Assembly: GCA_934098435.1 (NCBI GenBank)
Contig: CAKOOV010000009.1
Span: 1 to 57,871 of the forward strand
Source: an uncultured Bacilli bacterium
GTDB taxonomy: Bacteria; Bacillota_I; Bacilli_A; RF39; UBA660
Reading direction: 5' to 3'
Length of the DNA: 57,871 nucleotides
The position numbers were made by a program, and so were the translations under genes. A model generated the notes under the pieces. That model saw nothing but the letters and a program-made list of their open reading frames with translations. It was not told where the DNA came from and did not search any database. Below, in pieces: positions 7,701 through 15,740 of this stretch. Each line of letters starts with the position of its first letter. The stretch's first letter is position 1.

Positions 7701-10490
7701 GCTACCTGTTTTCTCAACATATAAATATTTAGTATTATTATAATTAGTAAGTCCGCTTGTACCCAAAGTACCACCATATGATATTGAGTGAAATTTATAA
7801 GAACCATTTTTAGCTATATTACCATTAGTGTCCGCTACATAAACATCAGTATTTTTCGTTATACTACCACCATTAGTATTAAATCCAACATAAACCTTAT
7901 TAATTCTCCATTGAGCATATAAAACAGTATTAGCATTATTAGTAAAATCAGCCCCACTTGCATATGCAGTACCACTACCATCACTAGCAGTATTCCATTC
8001 GGTAAAAGTATATCCAGTTCTAGTTGGAATAGAAGTACTAAGCTTAATTCCAACTCCATAAGATTTAGATTGTGAAGCAGGAGCACCAGTACCATTATTA
8101 GCATTATAACTTATTGTATAAGTATCACCAGAAATTGATATATTTGTAGTAGCATTATTTGAAGCATTATAATTAGTATCAGATGCAGTTGATATAGTAA
8201 TAACACTGCTTCCTACTTTTAATGCGTTTAAAGTAGCACTTGTACTAGTTACACCACTTACTATAATATCACTAGTACTAGAACTAGTAACACTAGGTAC
8301 TTTAGAATCAGTACAACTATATTTAATAGTACCAGTAGCACTACTTGGATACTTAAGTGTTGGTACCGATGTTATACTACATTGTACATCCTTTTTAGCT
8401 ATAGACCAAGAATAAGATTTCGTAGTAGTAGTACCATCAGTCCAACAATAATTAGTTTTAGGAGTAGCCTTACCAGTATAATTACCCGCATTAATAGCGC
8501 TTGTCGTACTAAGATTTACATTACTACCACCTTTTAAGCCAGTTTGTGAACTACCATTATAAATAAGTCCAGTAACAACACTAGGTTCAGTAGCAGTATT
8601 AGAACAATTTATAACAACATTATTACTAACACTAGATGAGTTATAATTACTATTACTTGGTATACCATTAATAGTAATCTGAGTATTTCCTACATTAACT
8701 GGCGTAATAGTTATTTTTTTATTAGTAGTATCCACACTACAAGTTGCAACATTAGCATTAGAACTACTACAAGTTACATTTCCAGTAGGATTTAAAGTAT
8801 ATGTTAAAGTAGCAGTTCTACCATAAGTTATACTTTCAGGAATACTTGCATCCAAAGTACTATCAACTTTATTAATAACTAAAGTAGCACAATTACTATC
8901 AGATCTAGCATATTCCCCATAAGCATTAGCAGTAGCAATAACAGAATAACTACCAGCATTACTAGGAGCGCCACTCAAAGCAGTACCATTACAAGAACCG
9001 CCATTATAATAAGTATAAGTTAAGGTAGGACCAGTAATAATATCACCATCAGAATTCTTAATCACTGGAGTATCAATATTAACAGCACTACCAGTATAAT
9101 CAGCCTCTTTATTATTTAAAGTAATATACATAGTATTACTCTTAATAGACCACACATAATCACGTTTAGTAGTAGTTCCATCATTCCAACAATAGTTAGC
9201 TTTTGGAACAGCCGAAGCATTATAATTACCTATAACAGTAGCCTTTAAAGTACCATTTAATTCAACATTACTTCCACCACTAACACCAGTTTGCTCACTA
9301 CCATTATATCTCTTATTACCAACAGTTGGAGGTACAGCAGTATTTAAACAATTAATGGTTAAAGTACCTGATATATAATTTAAGTCATAATTATCTGTTA
9401 CATCATTACCAGATGTATCAACAATTTTACTTTTAGTAGGAGTAATAACTCCAGTACCAACTTTATTAATATTAGTATCCAAATAAATAGAATCAACAGT
9501 ATGACCTGAAATTAAATTTGATACAGTATACTTACTATTATCAATAGAAGAACCATACTTAATAGTTTGATTACTTGCACTGATAGAAGCACTCTTCTTA
9601 TTTATAGAACAATTTAAAATCTTATCATTAGTAGAACCATCATTCCATTTAAATCCATCTTTAAGTTTAAGTGTTACCGCATAATCGCCAGCATTAGTAC
9701 CAGTACCATTAATAACAGTATAATTATCCCCAGCATTAACTAAAGTTTGTAGACTGCCAGTATAAGTAAGCGTATTACAAGTAGGAGTACTAGTCATAGT
9801 ATAATTACATGAACCGCTTACACCAGTAGTTCTAACCAAAGTCTTTTTACTTTTAGTAGCAAGTTCTACCTTTATAGAACCACTTAAACTTTTACCAAGA
9901 TATTTACTTTGATCTTGTTCCTTAGAACAAGTAGCTATATCACCACTACAAGACTCACTAATCCAAAGTAAAAATACATATTCATCCTTAGTAGTAGTTA
10001 AATCCTGTTGTGTCTCAGTAAGAACTAATCTATTATTACTAATAGTATCAAATTGAGGAGATAAATTTCCACTAGATAATAATTCATTATTTTTATATAA
10101 TCTCCATTTTAAATCTTCAGTTCTAAGTTCACAATCAATATTAAAATTATGAATAGCAATATCATATATACTATTTTCAGGATTAGAATTACTACCGGAA
10201 ACATAAAATTTAGCCTTAAGTACCCTAGAATCATTAACAGTAGGACCAGTAACAAGACTATCATCAATAGGAAGTAAATTACCAGAATTACTAATATCAG
10301 CACTATTAACACCAGTATCATATGTAATATTAACATCCATACTAGTACTATCAATATTTACAGCTATTTTATTAAAAGGAGCGACTTTAAGAGCATAACT
10401 AATACCAAATATACCTAACAAAATCACCATAATCATAGCACTAATAAATCTAATATTTTTCTTAATAATATCTTTTATATTTAAAGTCAT
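4761..10490 (-). CDS. Giant surface protein with MBG/Ig-like modules and InlB-type repeats
   Basis: The product has 1909 residues from the ATG at 10490 (GGAGGT 7 nt upstream). After an N-terminal hydrophobic segment (~13-32) comes 'GISYALKV', similar to the cleavage zone of the TasA-like proteins nearby. Residues ~35-215 are TasA-like and contain several Cys. Several MBG/bacterial Ig-like modules follow ('ASNQTIKYGSSID', 'IPESITYGRTATLTY'). From ~780 on there are at least eight Listeria-Bacteroides (InlB B-type) repeats with the 'GYTFAGW...LYARW' signature, four of them near-identical. The last ~350 residues look beta-helical ('LYLDGGTYISNDLNSA'). No LPxTG sorting motif is present. It is probably an adhesin or envelope protein retained by its N-terminal segment. 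Confidence 0.9.
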   Translation of the reverse strand: MTLNIKDIIKKNIRFISAMIMVILLGIFGISYALKVAPFNKIAVNIDSTSMDVNITYDTGVNSADISNSGNLLPIDDSLVTGPTVNDSRVLKAKFYVSGSNSNPENSIYDIAIHNFNIDCELRTEDLKWRLYKNNELLSSGNLSPQFDTISNNRLVLTETQQDLTTTKDEYVFLLWISESCSGDIATCSKEQDQSKYLGKSLSGSIKVELATKSKKTLVRTTGVSGSCNYTMTSTPTCNTLTYTGSLQTLVNAGDNYTVINGTGTNAGDYAVTLKLKDGFKWNDGSTNDKILNCSINKKSASISASNQTIKYGSSIDNSKYTVSNLISGHTVDSIYLDTNINKVGTGVITPTKSKIVDTSGNDVTDNYDLNYISGTLTINCLNTAVPPTVGNKRYNGSEQTGVSGGSNVELNGTLKATVIGNYNASAVPKANYCWNDGTTTKRDYVWSIKSNTMYITLNNKEADYTGSAVNIDTPVIKNSDGDIITGPTLTYTYYNGGSCNGTALSGAPSNAGSYSVIATANAYGEYARSDSNCATLVINKVDSTLDASIPESITYGRTATLTYTLNPTGNVTCSSSNANVATCSVDTTNKKITITPVNVGNTQITINGIPSNSNYNSSSVSNNVVINCSNTATEPSVVTGLIYNGSSQTGLKGGSNVNLSTTSAINAGNYTGKATPKTNYCWTDGTTTTKSYSWSIAKKDVQCSITSVPTLKYPSSATGTIKYSCTDSKVPSVTSSSTSDIIVSGVTSTSATLNALKVGSSVITISTASDTNYNASNNATTNISISGDTYTISYNANNGTGAPASQSKSYGVGIKLSTSIPTRTGYTFTEWNTASDGSGTAYASGADFTNNANTVLYAQWRINKVYVGFNTNGGSITKNTDVYVADTNGNIAKNGSYKFHSISYGGTLGTSGLTNYNNTKYLYVEKTGSAVTSGQEWICMSGCTQANKVFNQTDQYAASDFCDASKSDCSVVLGVNWNDRYTVTYNNNGGSGCSSKTVTPGGIYGTMCVPTREGYTFIGWFDSGYKDSPLNYYADTYSDLKNSFGTDQDALYNHYLEYGKNEGRRISQYEASDKFTANANQTIYAGWKAGYLIEYNANEGSGTMNSTLATTGSTVTIKDNGFTRDGYLFEGWTTNSDGTDDGYGWTGWSGTWNYTSGKFGIANSKLVLYARWKTIKTYTISYNANQGNGTMASDTVSTGGTATIKNNTFTRSGYTFAGWTTNSDGTDDGYGWAEGWSGTWNYDNGQYGIANNALVLYARWNPKSYTINYNANGGSGTMSSSTVSSGSSVTIKNNTFTKKGYTFAGWTTNSNGTDDGYGWTAGKSYTWNYDNGQKGISNNTLKLYARWTANSYTISYNSNGGSGTMSSDTVSTGGSVTIKNNTFTRTGYKFVGWTTNSNGTDDGYGWTAGKSYTWNYDNGQLGITNNSLVLYARWDNHFTVTYNDNGGSGCSSSSKTVTYGSTYGTLCTPTRSGYIFAGWYSSSYANAPWTYYYDKYKSNSTVSSIGRNDKVGLYNNYLTNSTRKFSEFTSTDTYSVNGNQTLVAGWLKFNYKRTKNSGSNSSCSEGYFDTIGGAYDKCYGSTITVLNDVTETSGYTFTDYGPTDLGKGIYIELNSHTLTTPSLTFNSSSGGAVIRGPGKITYNSSQTNISDNSALLHVNSGALYLDGGTYISNDLNSAIRVESSAKLYLSDERSRLAIEASVINSASTACTTGIKSYATDEWHIQSSVNGMHIYACTGISYPGVLRVASSYPTNDSTGVEMSVIGYLGYGIMKITGNIQVGSLVCATRDNCTAAEIKEGRLGHYGYGYEMYPYIASYSATTNNELFSVIYNNSDVVIWYTGGRLVSTKTGLSCANGGIYSSSDACYRYFSIYPIRKSGSYTNLKYSLVSNEKNSHGDNINGFKVMAYK

Positions 10491-10559
10491 ATAAATTACC
10501 TCCATAAAAAGAATTAATAATATAAATAGTATAATAATTACCTATTTTCCTACATTATA

Positions 10560-10588
10560 ATTTTATCACAAGAATGTACTAATTACAA
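10560..10588 (-). promoter_or_regulatory. Putative sigma-A promoter for the giant surface protein gene
   Basis: TTGTAA - 17 nt - TAAAAT on the minus strand, just after the murE terminator. The 5' UTR is about 65 nt. Confidence 0.55.
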
Positions 10589-10599
10589 GATAAAATTAA

Positions 10600-10625
10600 A
10601 ATAAAAAGAAGTATTTCTACTTCTA
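10600..10625 (-). terminator. murE terminator
   Basis: Minus-strand stem AGAAGTA/TACTTCT followed by TTTTATTTTAATTTT, shortly after the murE stop codon. Confidence 0.8.
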
Positions 10626-10633
10626 TTAAAATA

Positions 10634-12091
10634 TTAATTTTTATTAATAATACTATTAATAACTTCTCTTTCATCATAATGAACTCTAATACCATTTTTA
10701 TCCTGATAAGTTTCATGACCTTTACCAAGAAGTAATATAATATCCCCTTCCATAGCATTATCAAGAGCATACTTAATAGCCTCACTTCTATTAGCAATTT
10801 TAATATATTTACCATTAGTCTTCTTAATACCAGTCTCAATATCATTCATAATATCATTAACATCCTCAAATCTAGAATTATCCTCAGTAATAATAGTAAA
10901 ATCAGCATATTTACCAGATATTTCTCCCATATCATATCTTCTATCACGACTTCTATTACCACCACATCCAAATAAACTAACAATTCTTTTAGGATTATAT
11001 TCCCTCATTGTTTTAAGAATATTTTCCAAAGATACACCATTATGAGCATAATCAATAATAACACTATATTTATCACTAACAGGAACAATTTCCACTCTAC
11101 CTTTAACAGCAACCTTCTTAAGAGCATTTTTAATACTATTAATATTACATCCAAGTAATTTAGTAACTAAAGCAGCACAAATACCATTATATACTGAAAA
11201 GATACCAGGAGTATTAATAAGAATACTATCTTCAATAATACCAGTAGTATGAACTTCTACACCAATAAAATGATTCTTTCTAAGTAGTTTAGTATCAGTA
11301 ATAACCAAATCACTATTCTTATCATAACCATAAGTATTAAGAAAACAAGTAGCATTACAAATCATTTTATAAAAATACTTATCATCAGCATTAAACACCC
11401 CATATTTACACATTTTAAATAATAAACTTTTAGAATAAATATAATCTTCCATATCAGGATGTTCTCCTTCACCAACATGATCCCTAGTAAGATTAGTAAA
11501 CACCCCATAATCAAATATCATACCATCTACTCTACCAACCTTTAAAGCTTGAGAAGATACTTCCATAACCAGATATTTTACACCATTAGAAACCATTTCT
11601 CTTAAATATTTTTGAATCTCATAGCTTTCAGGAGTAGTATTAACTGTTTCATAATGCTTATCTCCATAAAAAATACCCATTGTACCAATAACCCCAACAC
11701 TTTTACCATCTTCTTCTAAAATATTTTTAATCATCCAAGAAGTAGTAGTCTTTCCTTTAGTACCAGTAATACCAATAGTAATCATCTCACTACTAGGATT
11801 AAAGAAATAATTAATAGATATTCTAGATAAACATCTCCTAGTATCATTAACTTTAATAACAGTTATATCACTATCAATATTAACATCCTTCTCTACAATT
11901 ATACATTTAGCACCATTATTAATAGCACTGTCAATATAATCATGACCATCACTACTACTACCAACCAAACAAATAAATAAATCATTATTTACTACTTTCC
12001 TAGAGTCATAGCAAATATCATTAATAGATATATTAATATCCCCTTTAACAATCTCATAATCAACATTATGTAATAAACCAATAAGTTTCAT
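10634..12091 (-). CDS. murE: UDP-N-acetylmuramoyl-tripeptide synthetase MurE (meso-DAP type predicted)
   Basis: Cytoplasmic ATP-dependent ligase that adds the third amino acid to UDP-MurNAc-Ala-Glu in peptidoglycan synthesis. The 485 residues show the Mur ligase order: an N-terminal UDP-binding domain, the ATP loop 'GITGTKGKTTTSW' (~residues 104-116), the 'TPES' and 'HDH/TRDHVGEHPD'-like segments, and the C-terminal domain with 'GCGGNRSRDRR'. The substrate-selecting motif reads EDNSRFED. The Arg matches the DNPR form of DAP-adding enzymes rather than the Lys-adding DNPA type, so meso-DAP is predicted. GGAGGTG precedes the ATG at 12091. It appears monocistronic, with its own promoter and terminator, between two surface-protein genes. 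Confidence 0.95.
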   Translation of the reverse strand: MKLIGLLHNVDYEIVKGDINISINDICYDSRKVVNNDLFICLVGSSSDGHDYIDSAINNGAKCIIVEKDVNIDSDITVIKVNDTRRCLSRISINYFFNPSSEMITIGITGTKGKTTTSWMIKNILEEDGKSVGVIGTMGIFYGDKHYETVNTTPESYEIQKYLREMVSNGVKYLVMEVSSQALKVGRVDGMIFDYGVFTNLTRDHVGEGEHPDMEDYIYSKSLLFKMCKYGVFNADDKYFYKMICNATCFLNTYGYDKNSDLVITDTKLLRKNHFIGVEVHTTGIIEDSILINTPGIFSVYNGICAALVTKLLGCNINSIKNALKKVAVKGRVEIVPVSDKYSVIIDYAHNGVSLENILKTMREYNPKRIVSLFGCGGNRSRDRRYDMGEISGKYADFTIITEDNSRFEDVNDIMNDIETGIKKTNGKYIKIANRSEAIKYALDNAMEGDIILLLGKGHETYQDKNGIRVHYDEREVINSIINKN

Positions 12092-12108
12092 ATCGCACCT
12101 CCAATAAC

Positions 12109-12137
12109 ATTATATAATATAAAAGATAAAAAGTAAA
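12109..12137 (-). promoter_or_regulatory. Putative sigma-A promoter for murE
   Basis: TTTACT - 17 nt - TATAAT on the minus strand. The -35 box overlaps the U-tract of the upstream terminator. Confidence 0.6.
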
Positions 12138-12165
12138 AAAAAGAATGATTTTTTACATCATTCCT
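12132..12165 (-). terminator. Strong terminator of the 12176-13240 gene
   Basis: Minus-strand stem GAATGAT/ATCATTC followed by eight T residues, just past the stop codon. Confidence 0.9.
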
Positions 12166-12175
12166 TTACATTTTA

Positions 12176-13240
12176 TTATCCACCTATAGCATTAGGATCT
12201 TCTGTACTAATTTTTAAATCAAAAACAATATTTCCACCAGATGCACTATTTTCACAGTCAACATCTTGACCTTCAACCCACATATATACTCTAATCTTAG
12301 AAACACCCTTTGCAAGTGGGAATATAGATTGATAATTAGTAAATCCAGCAACAGTAGTATAAGTAGGAGTTACCGCTTTAAATTTATCAGCATTATCAGT
12401 AGCATTAGCTTTACCAAGTAATATATCCTTAGTAGTATCAATTTCTGCAGTTATACCAGAATATCCAAGAGCAGCACCACCAGTTTTACCAACAGTTATA
12501 CCATATACGTCTCTGGCATTAGCAACACCAGCATCAGTATGAACATCATAGTTTGGTTCCCAAATATATGCAGGAGATGCAGCAGCAGCATTAAGAGCTT
12601 GAATATCAGCTACAGTAGCATTTGCTTCAGCAGTACCTAAATATATAAATCCAATTCTTGAAGCATTCTTAATACCAGTATCAGTAGTATCATCAGTAGT
12701 AGCACCAGAACCACTAACTAAGAATATAGGAGTTTCTTTTTCAACCTTAAAGAATAAATCAAACGCAATAAATTTACCTTCAGTACCAGCAACTTCAGTC
12801 TCTTTAGTAGCAGTCAAAATATATTCACCATTATTATTTTCAGTAGTAGAAGTAACAACAGTACCATAATACATAGGGAATTTACCATCAGCTCCAACTA
12901 CTCCAGCAGTAGATACAGGTTCCAAAGTATTAGGTATTTGATTTGTACTACCAGTATAAGTACTATTCTTTACAGCAAGTAAATCAGAAGCCTTAACTAT
13001 AGATTTCCAATTAGTACCATCAGCAGATATTTGAATACCACCTTTAGCTTCAATATTAACCTTAATAGAACTTACAGATACATTCTTATTAGAAGTAAAC
13101 CATGCATAAGTTGAAGTAACAAGCATAGTACCAGTACCTAGTAATAATAAAAGTAATATTAATAACCTATATTTTCTTCTCTTTCTTCTATCCTCTCTTC
13201 TTTTTTTCTTTTCATCATCAGTAAGAATCTTTTCTTCCAT
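12176..13240 (-). CDS. TasA/camelysin-like exported protein, probable major fibre subunit
   Basis: The product has 354 residues. A very basic head (KKKRREDRRKRRKYR) precedes a membrane segment (~28-43) and 'TSTYAWFTSN', a motif typical of proteins cleaved by SipW-type signal peptidases. The mature part is rich in Ala, Thr, Gly and Asn. It shares 'WEPNYDVHT', 'NARDVYGI' and 'KIRVYMWVEGQDVDCEN' with the paralogue at 25366-26355. The only Cys of the whole protein is in that last motif. It is transcribed alone from a good promoter with a 5' UTR hairpin and ends at a strong terminator, as expected for an abundant structural protein. Its codons are less AT-biased than the neighbours'. Fibre function is inferred from TasA family knowledge. 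Confidence 0.88.
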   Translation of the reverse strand: MEEKILTDDEKKKRREDRRKRRKYRLLILLLLLLGTGTMLVTSTYAWFTSNKNVSVSSIKVNIEAKGGIQISADGTNWKSIVKASDLLAVKNSTYTGSTNQIPNTLEPVSTAGVVGADGKFPMYYGTVVTSTTENNNGEYILTATKETEVAGTEGKFIAFDLFFKVEKETPIFLVSGSGATTDDTTDTGIKNASRIGFIYLGTAEANATVADIQALNAAAASPAYIWEPNYDVHTDAGVANARDVYGITVGKTGGAALGYSGITAEIDTTKDILLGKANATDNADKFKAVTPTYTTVAGFTNYQSIFPLAKGVSKIRVYMWVEGQDVDCENSASGGNIVFDLKISTEDPNAIGG

Positions 13241-13258
13241 AACAACACTCCTTTTTAT

Positions 13259-13284
13259 TAAGAATAGGAGTATCCTCCCTATCT
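13259..13284 (-). promoter_or_regulatory. 5' UTR hairpin of the TasA-like gene
   Basis: The leader RNA contains an ~11-bp stem (AAGATAGGGAG/CTCCTATTCTT with a GATA loop) between the promoter and the AAAAAGGAG RBS. No U-tract follows, so it is not a terminator. mRNA stabilisation or a protein binding site are possible roles. Confidence 0.65.
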
Positions 13285-13298
13285 TATAATTCTATTTC

Positions 13299-13327
13299 AG
13301 TATATCACAAAAAAAAATCATTTGCAA
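13299..13327 (-). promoter_or_regulatory. Sigma-A promoter for the TasA-like gene
   Basis: TTGCAA - 17 nt - TATACT on the minus strand, about 60 nt upstream of the start codon. Confidence 0.75.
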
Positions 13328-13371
13328 GCAAAATTCGACAATTTATTTATTAATTATATTAACCCCATATT

Positions 13372-13965
13372 TTATGCGCCATCATCAATCACTTGTCTAG
13401 ATTCTATAACAATTTTAATACCCTCAACAATCCCCTGATATTCAAACGAATCATAATCTTTAGGAAAAGAAATTACAAGTTCATAATCATTCTTTTCATC
13501 TTTCTTAAAACCAAACACCTCTTTTTCAGTACCAAGCGTTCTAAAATAAGTAGCATCATCGTTATCAGCATCTCTAGCAATAACATCACTAGTAATAATA
13601 TTAATACTACCCTTATCACCATGCTTTTCATTCTTATACAAACTATAAGAAAGAGGCAAATTAGTAGTGGTAATTATCTTCAAAGTATATTCCATATTAG
13701 TTTCTACCCTATTTTTACCATCATTATTCAAAATAGAAAAATTATAAGTATATACATCATCACTAGGAACAATATCATCAATAAAAATACTAGTCTCATA
13801 ATAATCAGCCTTTAAAATATAAAAAGCCGTATCAACTTTAGCATTACTATCAGCCTTAGAAAAAAACTTAGAATAAGTAAAAGGAACAATAATAAGTAAT
13901 AACAAAAATATAACTACTAAAACAAACACCTTACTAAATTTTAAAAATCTTATCCTATCAATCAT
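13372..13965 (-). CDS. Small exported TasA-like protein
   Basis: The product has 197 residues. A basic N-terminus precedes a membrane segment (~residues 10-29), and 'FTYSKFFSKADSNAKVD' follows. This is the pattern seen after the signal segment of SipW-dependent TasA/CalY proteins. The rest is a beta-rich exported domain without Cys. It is the last gene of an operon beginning at 15677, 12 nt after the signal peptidase gene that presumably processes it. Possible roles are minor fibre component or chaperone; the sequence alone does not decide. Confidence 0.8.
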   Translation of the reverse strand: MIDRIRFLKFSKVFVLVVIFLLLLIIVPFTYSKFFSKADSNAKVDTAFYILKADYYETSIFIDDIVPSDDVYTYNFSILNNDGKNRVETNMEYTLKIITTTNLPLSYSLYKNEKHGDKGSINIITSDVIARDADNDDATYFRTLGTEKEVFGFKKDEKNDYELVISFPKDYDSFEYQGIVEGIKIVIESRQVIDDGA

Positions 13966-13977
13966 ATCACACCAACC

Positions 13978-14538
13978 TTATTTCTTATTAATACAATCAA
14001 AATCACTAAAATTATTATCCAAATCAGCACATTTTTTATGTTTTCTTAAAGGCGTATAAGAAAAACATAAACCAAATAAAAGTAAAGTAATCAAAATAGA
14101 AATAATAACCTTAGGTTGAATAAGTATTCTTCTCCACAAACCACCTTTAGGTATACATAAAATAACCTTTCCTACAATATTATTTTTTTCAACATTAACA
14201 TCCTCACTATTATTAGCATCACCCTTAGTAACAACAAAATCATCAAAAACATTAATAACCCTATGAGTAATAAAATCCCCATCACTATAATAAGTAATAA
14301 TATCATTTTCATTAACATTCTTAGTATTTTTAACCAAGATTAAATCATTAACCATAATAGTAGGACTCATACTACCACTAATAACTTCAAACATACTATA
14401 TCCAAAAAAATTAGTATAATTCTTATTCATAAACTTTATAGAAATAAAATTATATAATGAAAAAAAAATAAAGATAGTAATTATAAACACTAAAATCCAA
14501 GTAAAAAATCTAAAAATATTATTTACAAATTTTAACAT
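13978..14538 (-). CDS. ER-type signal peptidase I (SipW-like), active-site complete
   Basis: Membrane serine peptidase of the S26B (ER/SipW) type that removes signal peptides from exported proteins. The 186-residue product has an N-terminal membrane helix (~12-34), the catalytic Ser in 'EVISGSMSPTI' (~residue 56) and the catalytic His in 'FITHRV'. The usual Lys of bacterial SPase I is replaced by this His. The 'GDANN' box and a C-terminal membrane helix (~147-165) follow. It lies between two TasA-like genes in one tight operon (gaps of 12-13 nt), so those proteins are its likely substrates. GTGGTGATATAAATG marks the start. Confidence 0.92.
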   Translation of the reverse strand: MLKFVNNIFRFFTWILVFIITIFIFFSLYNFISIKFMNKNYTNFFGYSMFEVISGSMSPTIMVNDLILVKNTKNVNENDIITYYSDGDFITHRVINVFDDFVVTKGDANNSEDVNVEKNNIVGKVILCIPKGGLWRRILIQPKVIISILITLLLFGLCFSYTPLRKHKKCADLDNNFSDFDCINKK

Positions 14539-14551
14539 TTATATCACCACT

Positions 14552-15157
14552 TTATTCTAAACTACCATCTTCATAAACATCAATAACCTCACCCAAATAT
14601 TGATAGGCAACTACAGTAACCGGTATGTTAATAAAATTATTATTCACACTACCAATATAACTATCACCCTCATCATCAACATCATCCCACTTAATATAAA
14701 CCCTAATTGTATTGGTAACATTATTCTTAATATCATCTAACGTAATAACTCTAGAATAAGTACTCTTACCAGTTCTAATAAGATTAAAAGAATTAACTTC
14801 TTCGATTTTAGAAACTACAATTTTATTATTAAGAAGAGAAAAATCAAACGAAATATCATACCTAATAGAAGTATCACTACCATCAGGATCAATCATAATA
14901 TCAAAATATCCATAACTTCCAGGAGCCATCTTTCCACTAATAACATTATCATTATTTACAAGATTAATCTTATCAACCACAAAAGTTTCACTATTTTTAA
15001 TATCTGTTCCATTAACAAGTATATTCCATTTCGCTATATTACTATCAACGCTCAAAGTATTTTTACTCTCAAAAAGGCCATAACTATCTATAACCATAAA
15101 AATAGTCATAGATAAACATAGCCCACAAATAAAATATAATATTTTTTTATTCATCAT
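14552..15157 (-). CDS. TasA-like exported protein
   Basis: The product has 201 residues, starting at the ATG at 15157 or the next ATG at 15154. A signal segment (~residues 6-22) ends in 'IDSYGLFESKN', and 'NIAKWNILVNGTDI' follows. The C-terminal half has 'NTIRVYIKWDD'. The same order of motifs (N-I-A-[KR]-W-x-I-L-V-N and [ST]-I-R-V-Y-I-K-W-D-D) occurs in the plus-strand gene at 27194-27778, so the two are paralogues. It overlaps the end of the upstream gene by 11 nt, which suggests translational coupling. Confidence 0.85.
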   Translation of the reverse strand: MMNKKILYFICGLCLSMTIFMVIDSYGLFESKNTLSVDSNIAKWNILVNGTDIKNSETFVVDKINLVNNDNVISGKMAPGSYGYFDIMIDPDGSDTSIRYDISFDFSLLNNKIVVSKIEEVNSFNLIRTGKSTYSRVITLDDIKNNVTNTIRVYIKWDDVDDEGDSYIGSVNNNFINIPVTVVAYQYLGEVIDVYEDGSLE

Positions 15158-15677
15158 CTATAGGACTCTTAAATTCCTTAATAGCAGCATAAATCTCATA
15201 TATAAATAAAATCAAAATAGGAAAAATAATAATAAATAGAAAACCATATCTAGATTCCAACACACTAAGTATACTACCTAAATTACTATAGCTCTTACTA
15301 GTAGAAGCTTTACCAATAACATATTCACTAGATATAGGATACTCACCATCCATTATAAAAGTAGTTTCCTTATCATTAACAACTTCCTTATTAACAACAT
15401 TACCTAAATTAACAGTTACATTATCTTTTTCAATTTCGTAAAAGAATATTTTATCACCAGGTTTAATATCATTATTATCATTCTTCTTAACAACAACTAA
15501 ATCACCTTTATTAAAATCAGGTTTAAGATCATCATCTCTTACAATAACAAAAGAATTACCATTAATCTCAGTTATATTATAATCATTATATTTAAGTAAA
15601 AATGACGTAAGTGTAATAGCAACACCAGCATAAATAACCAATAATATAATTCCAAATACTTTCAAAAACTTCTTCAT
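15147..15677 (-). CDS. Signal-peptidase-like membrane protein lacking catalytic residues
   Basis: The product has 176 residues with an N-terminal helix (~7-28), an extracytoplasmic SPase-like domain and a C-terminal helix (~145-165). The layout follows SipW: 'FNKGDLVVVKK' and 'PGDKIFFY' match the boxes of the active enzymes. Where the catalytic Ser should be (SGSM) the sequence reads 'GNSFVIVRDDDL', and the THRV His box reads 'NLGNVV'. It is therefore probably inactive. It shares a C-terminal signature (GSI..VL.S..GFLFIIIFP) with the protein at 33627-34076. First gene of the 15677-13372 operon. A scaffold or substrate-holding role is inference. Confidence 0.8.
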   Translation of the reverse strand: MKKFLKVFGIILLVIYAGVAITLTSFLLKYNDYNITEINGNSFVIVRDDDLKPDFNKGDLVVVKKNDNNDIKPGDKIFFYEIEKDNVTVNLGNVVNKEVVNDKETTFIMDGEYPISSEYVIGKASTSKSYSNLGSILSVLESRYGFLFIIIFPILILFIYEIYAAIKEFKSPIDDE

Positions 15678-15699
15678 TTAATTCACCACACTTTACTTA

Positions 15700-15728
15700 A
15701 GTATAGCATATAAATATATCTTATGCAA
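15700..15728 (-). promoter_or_regulatory. Sigma-A promoter of the 15677-13372 operon
   Basis: TTGCAT - 17 nt - TATACT on the minus strand, about 20 nt before the RBS region of the first gene. Confidence 0.7.
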
Positions 15729-15740
15729 GCATATTTTATA

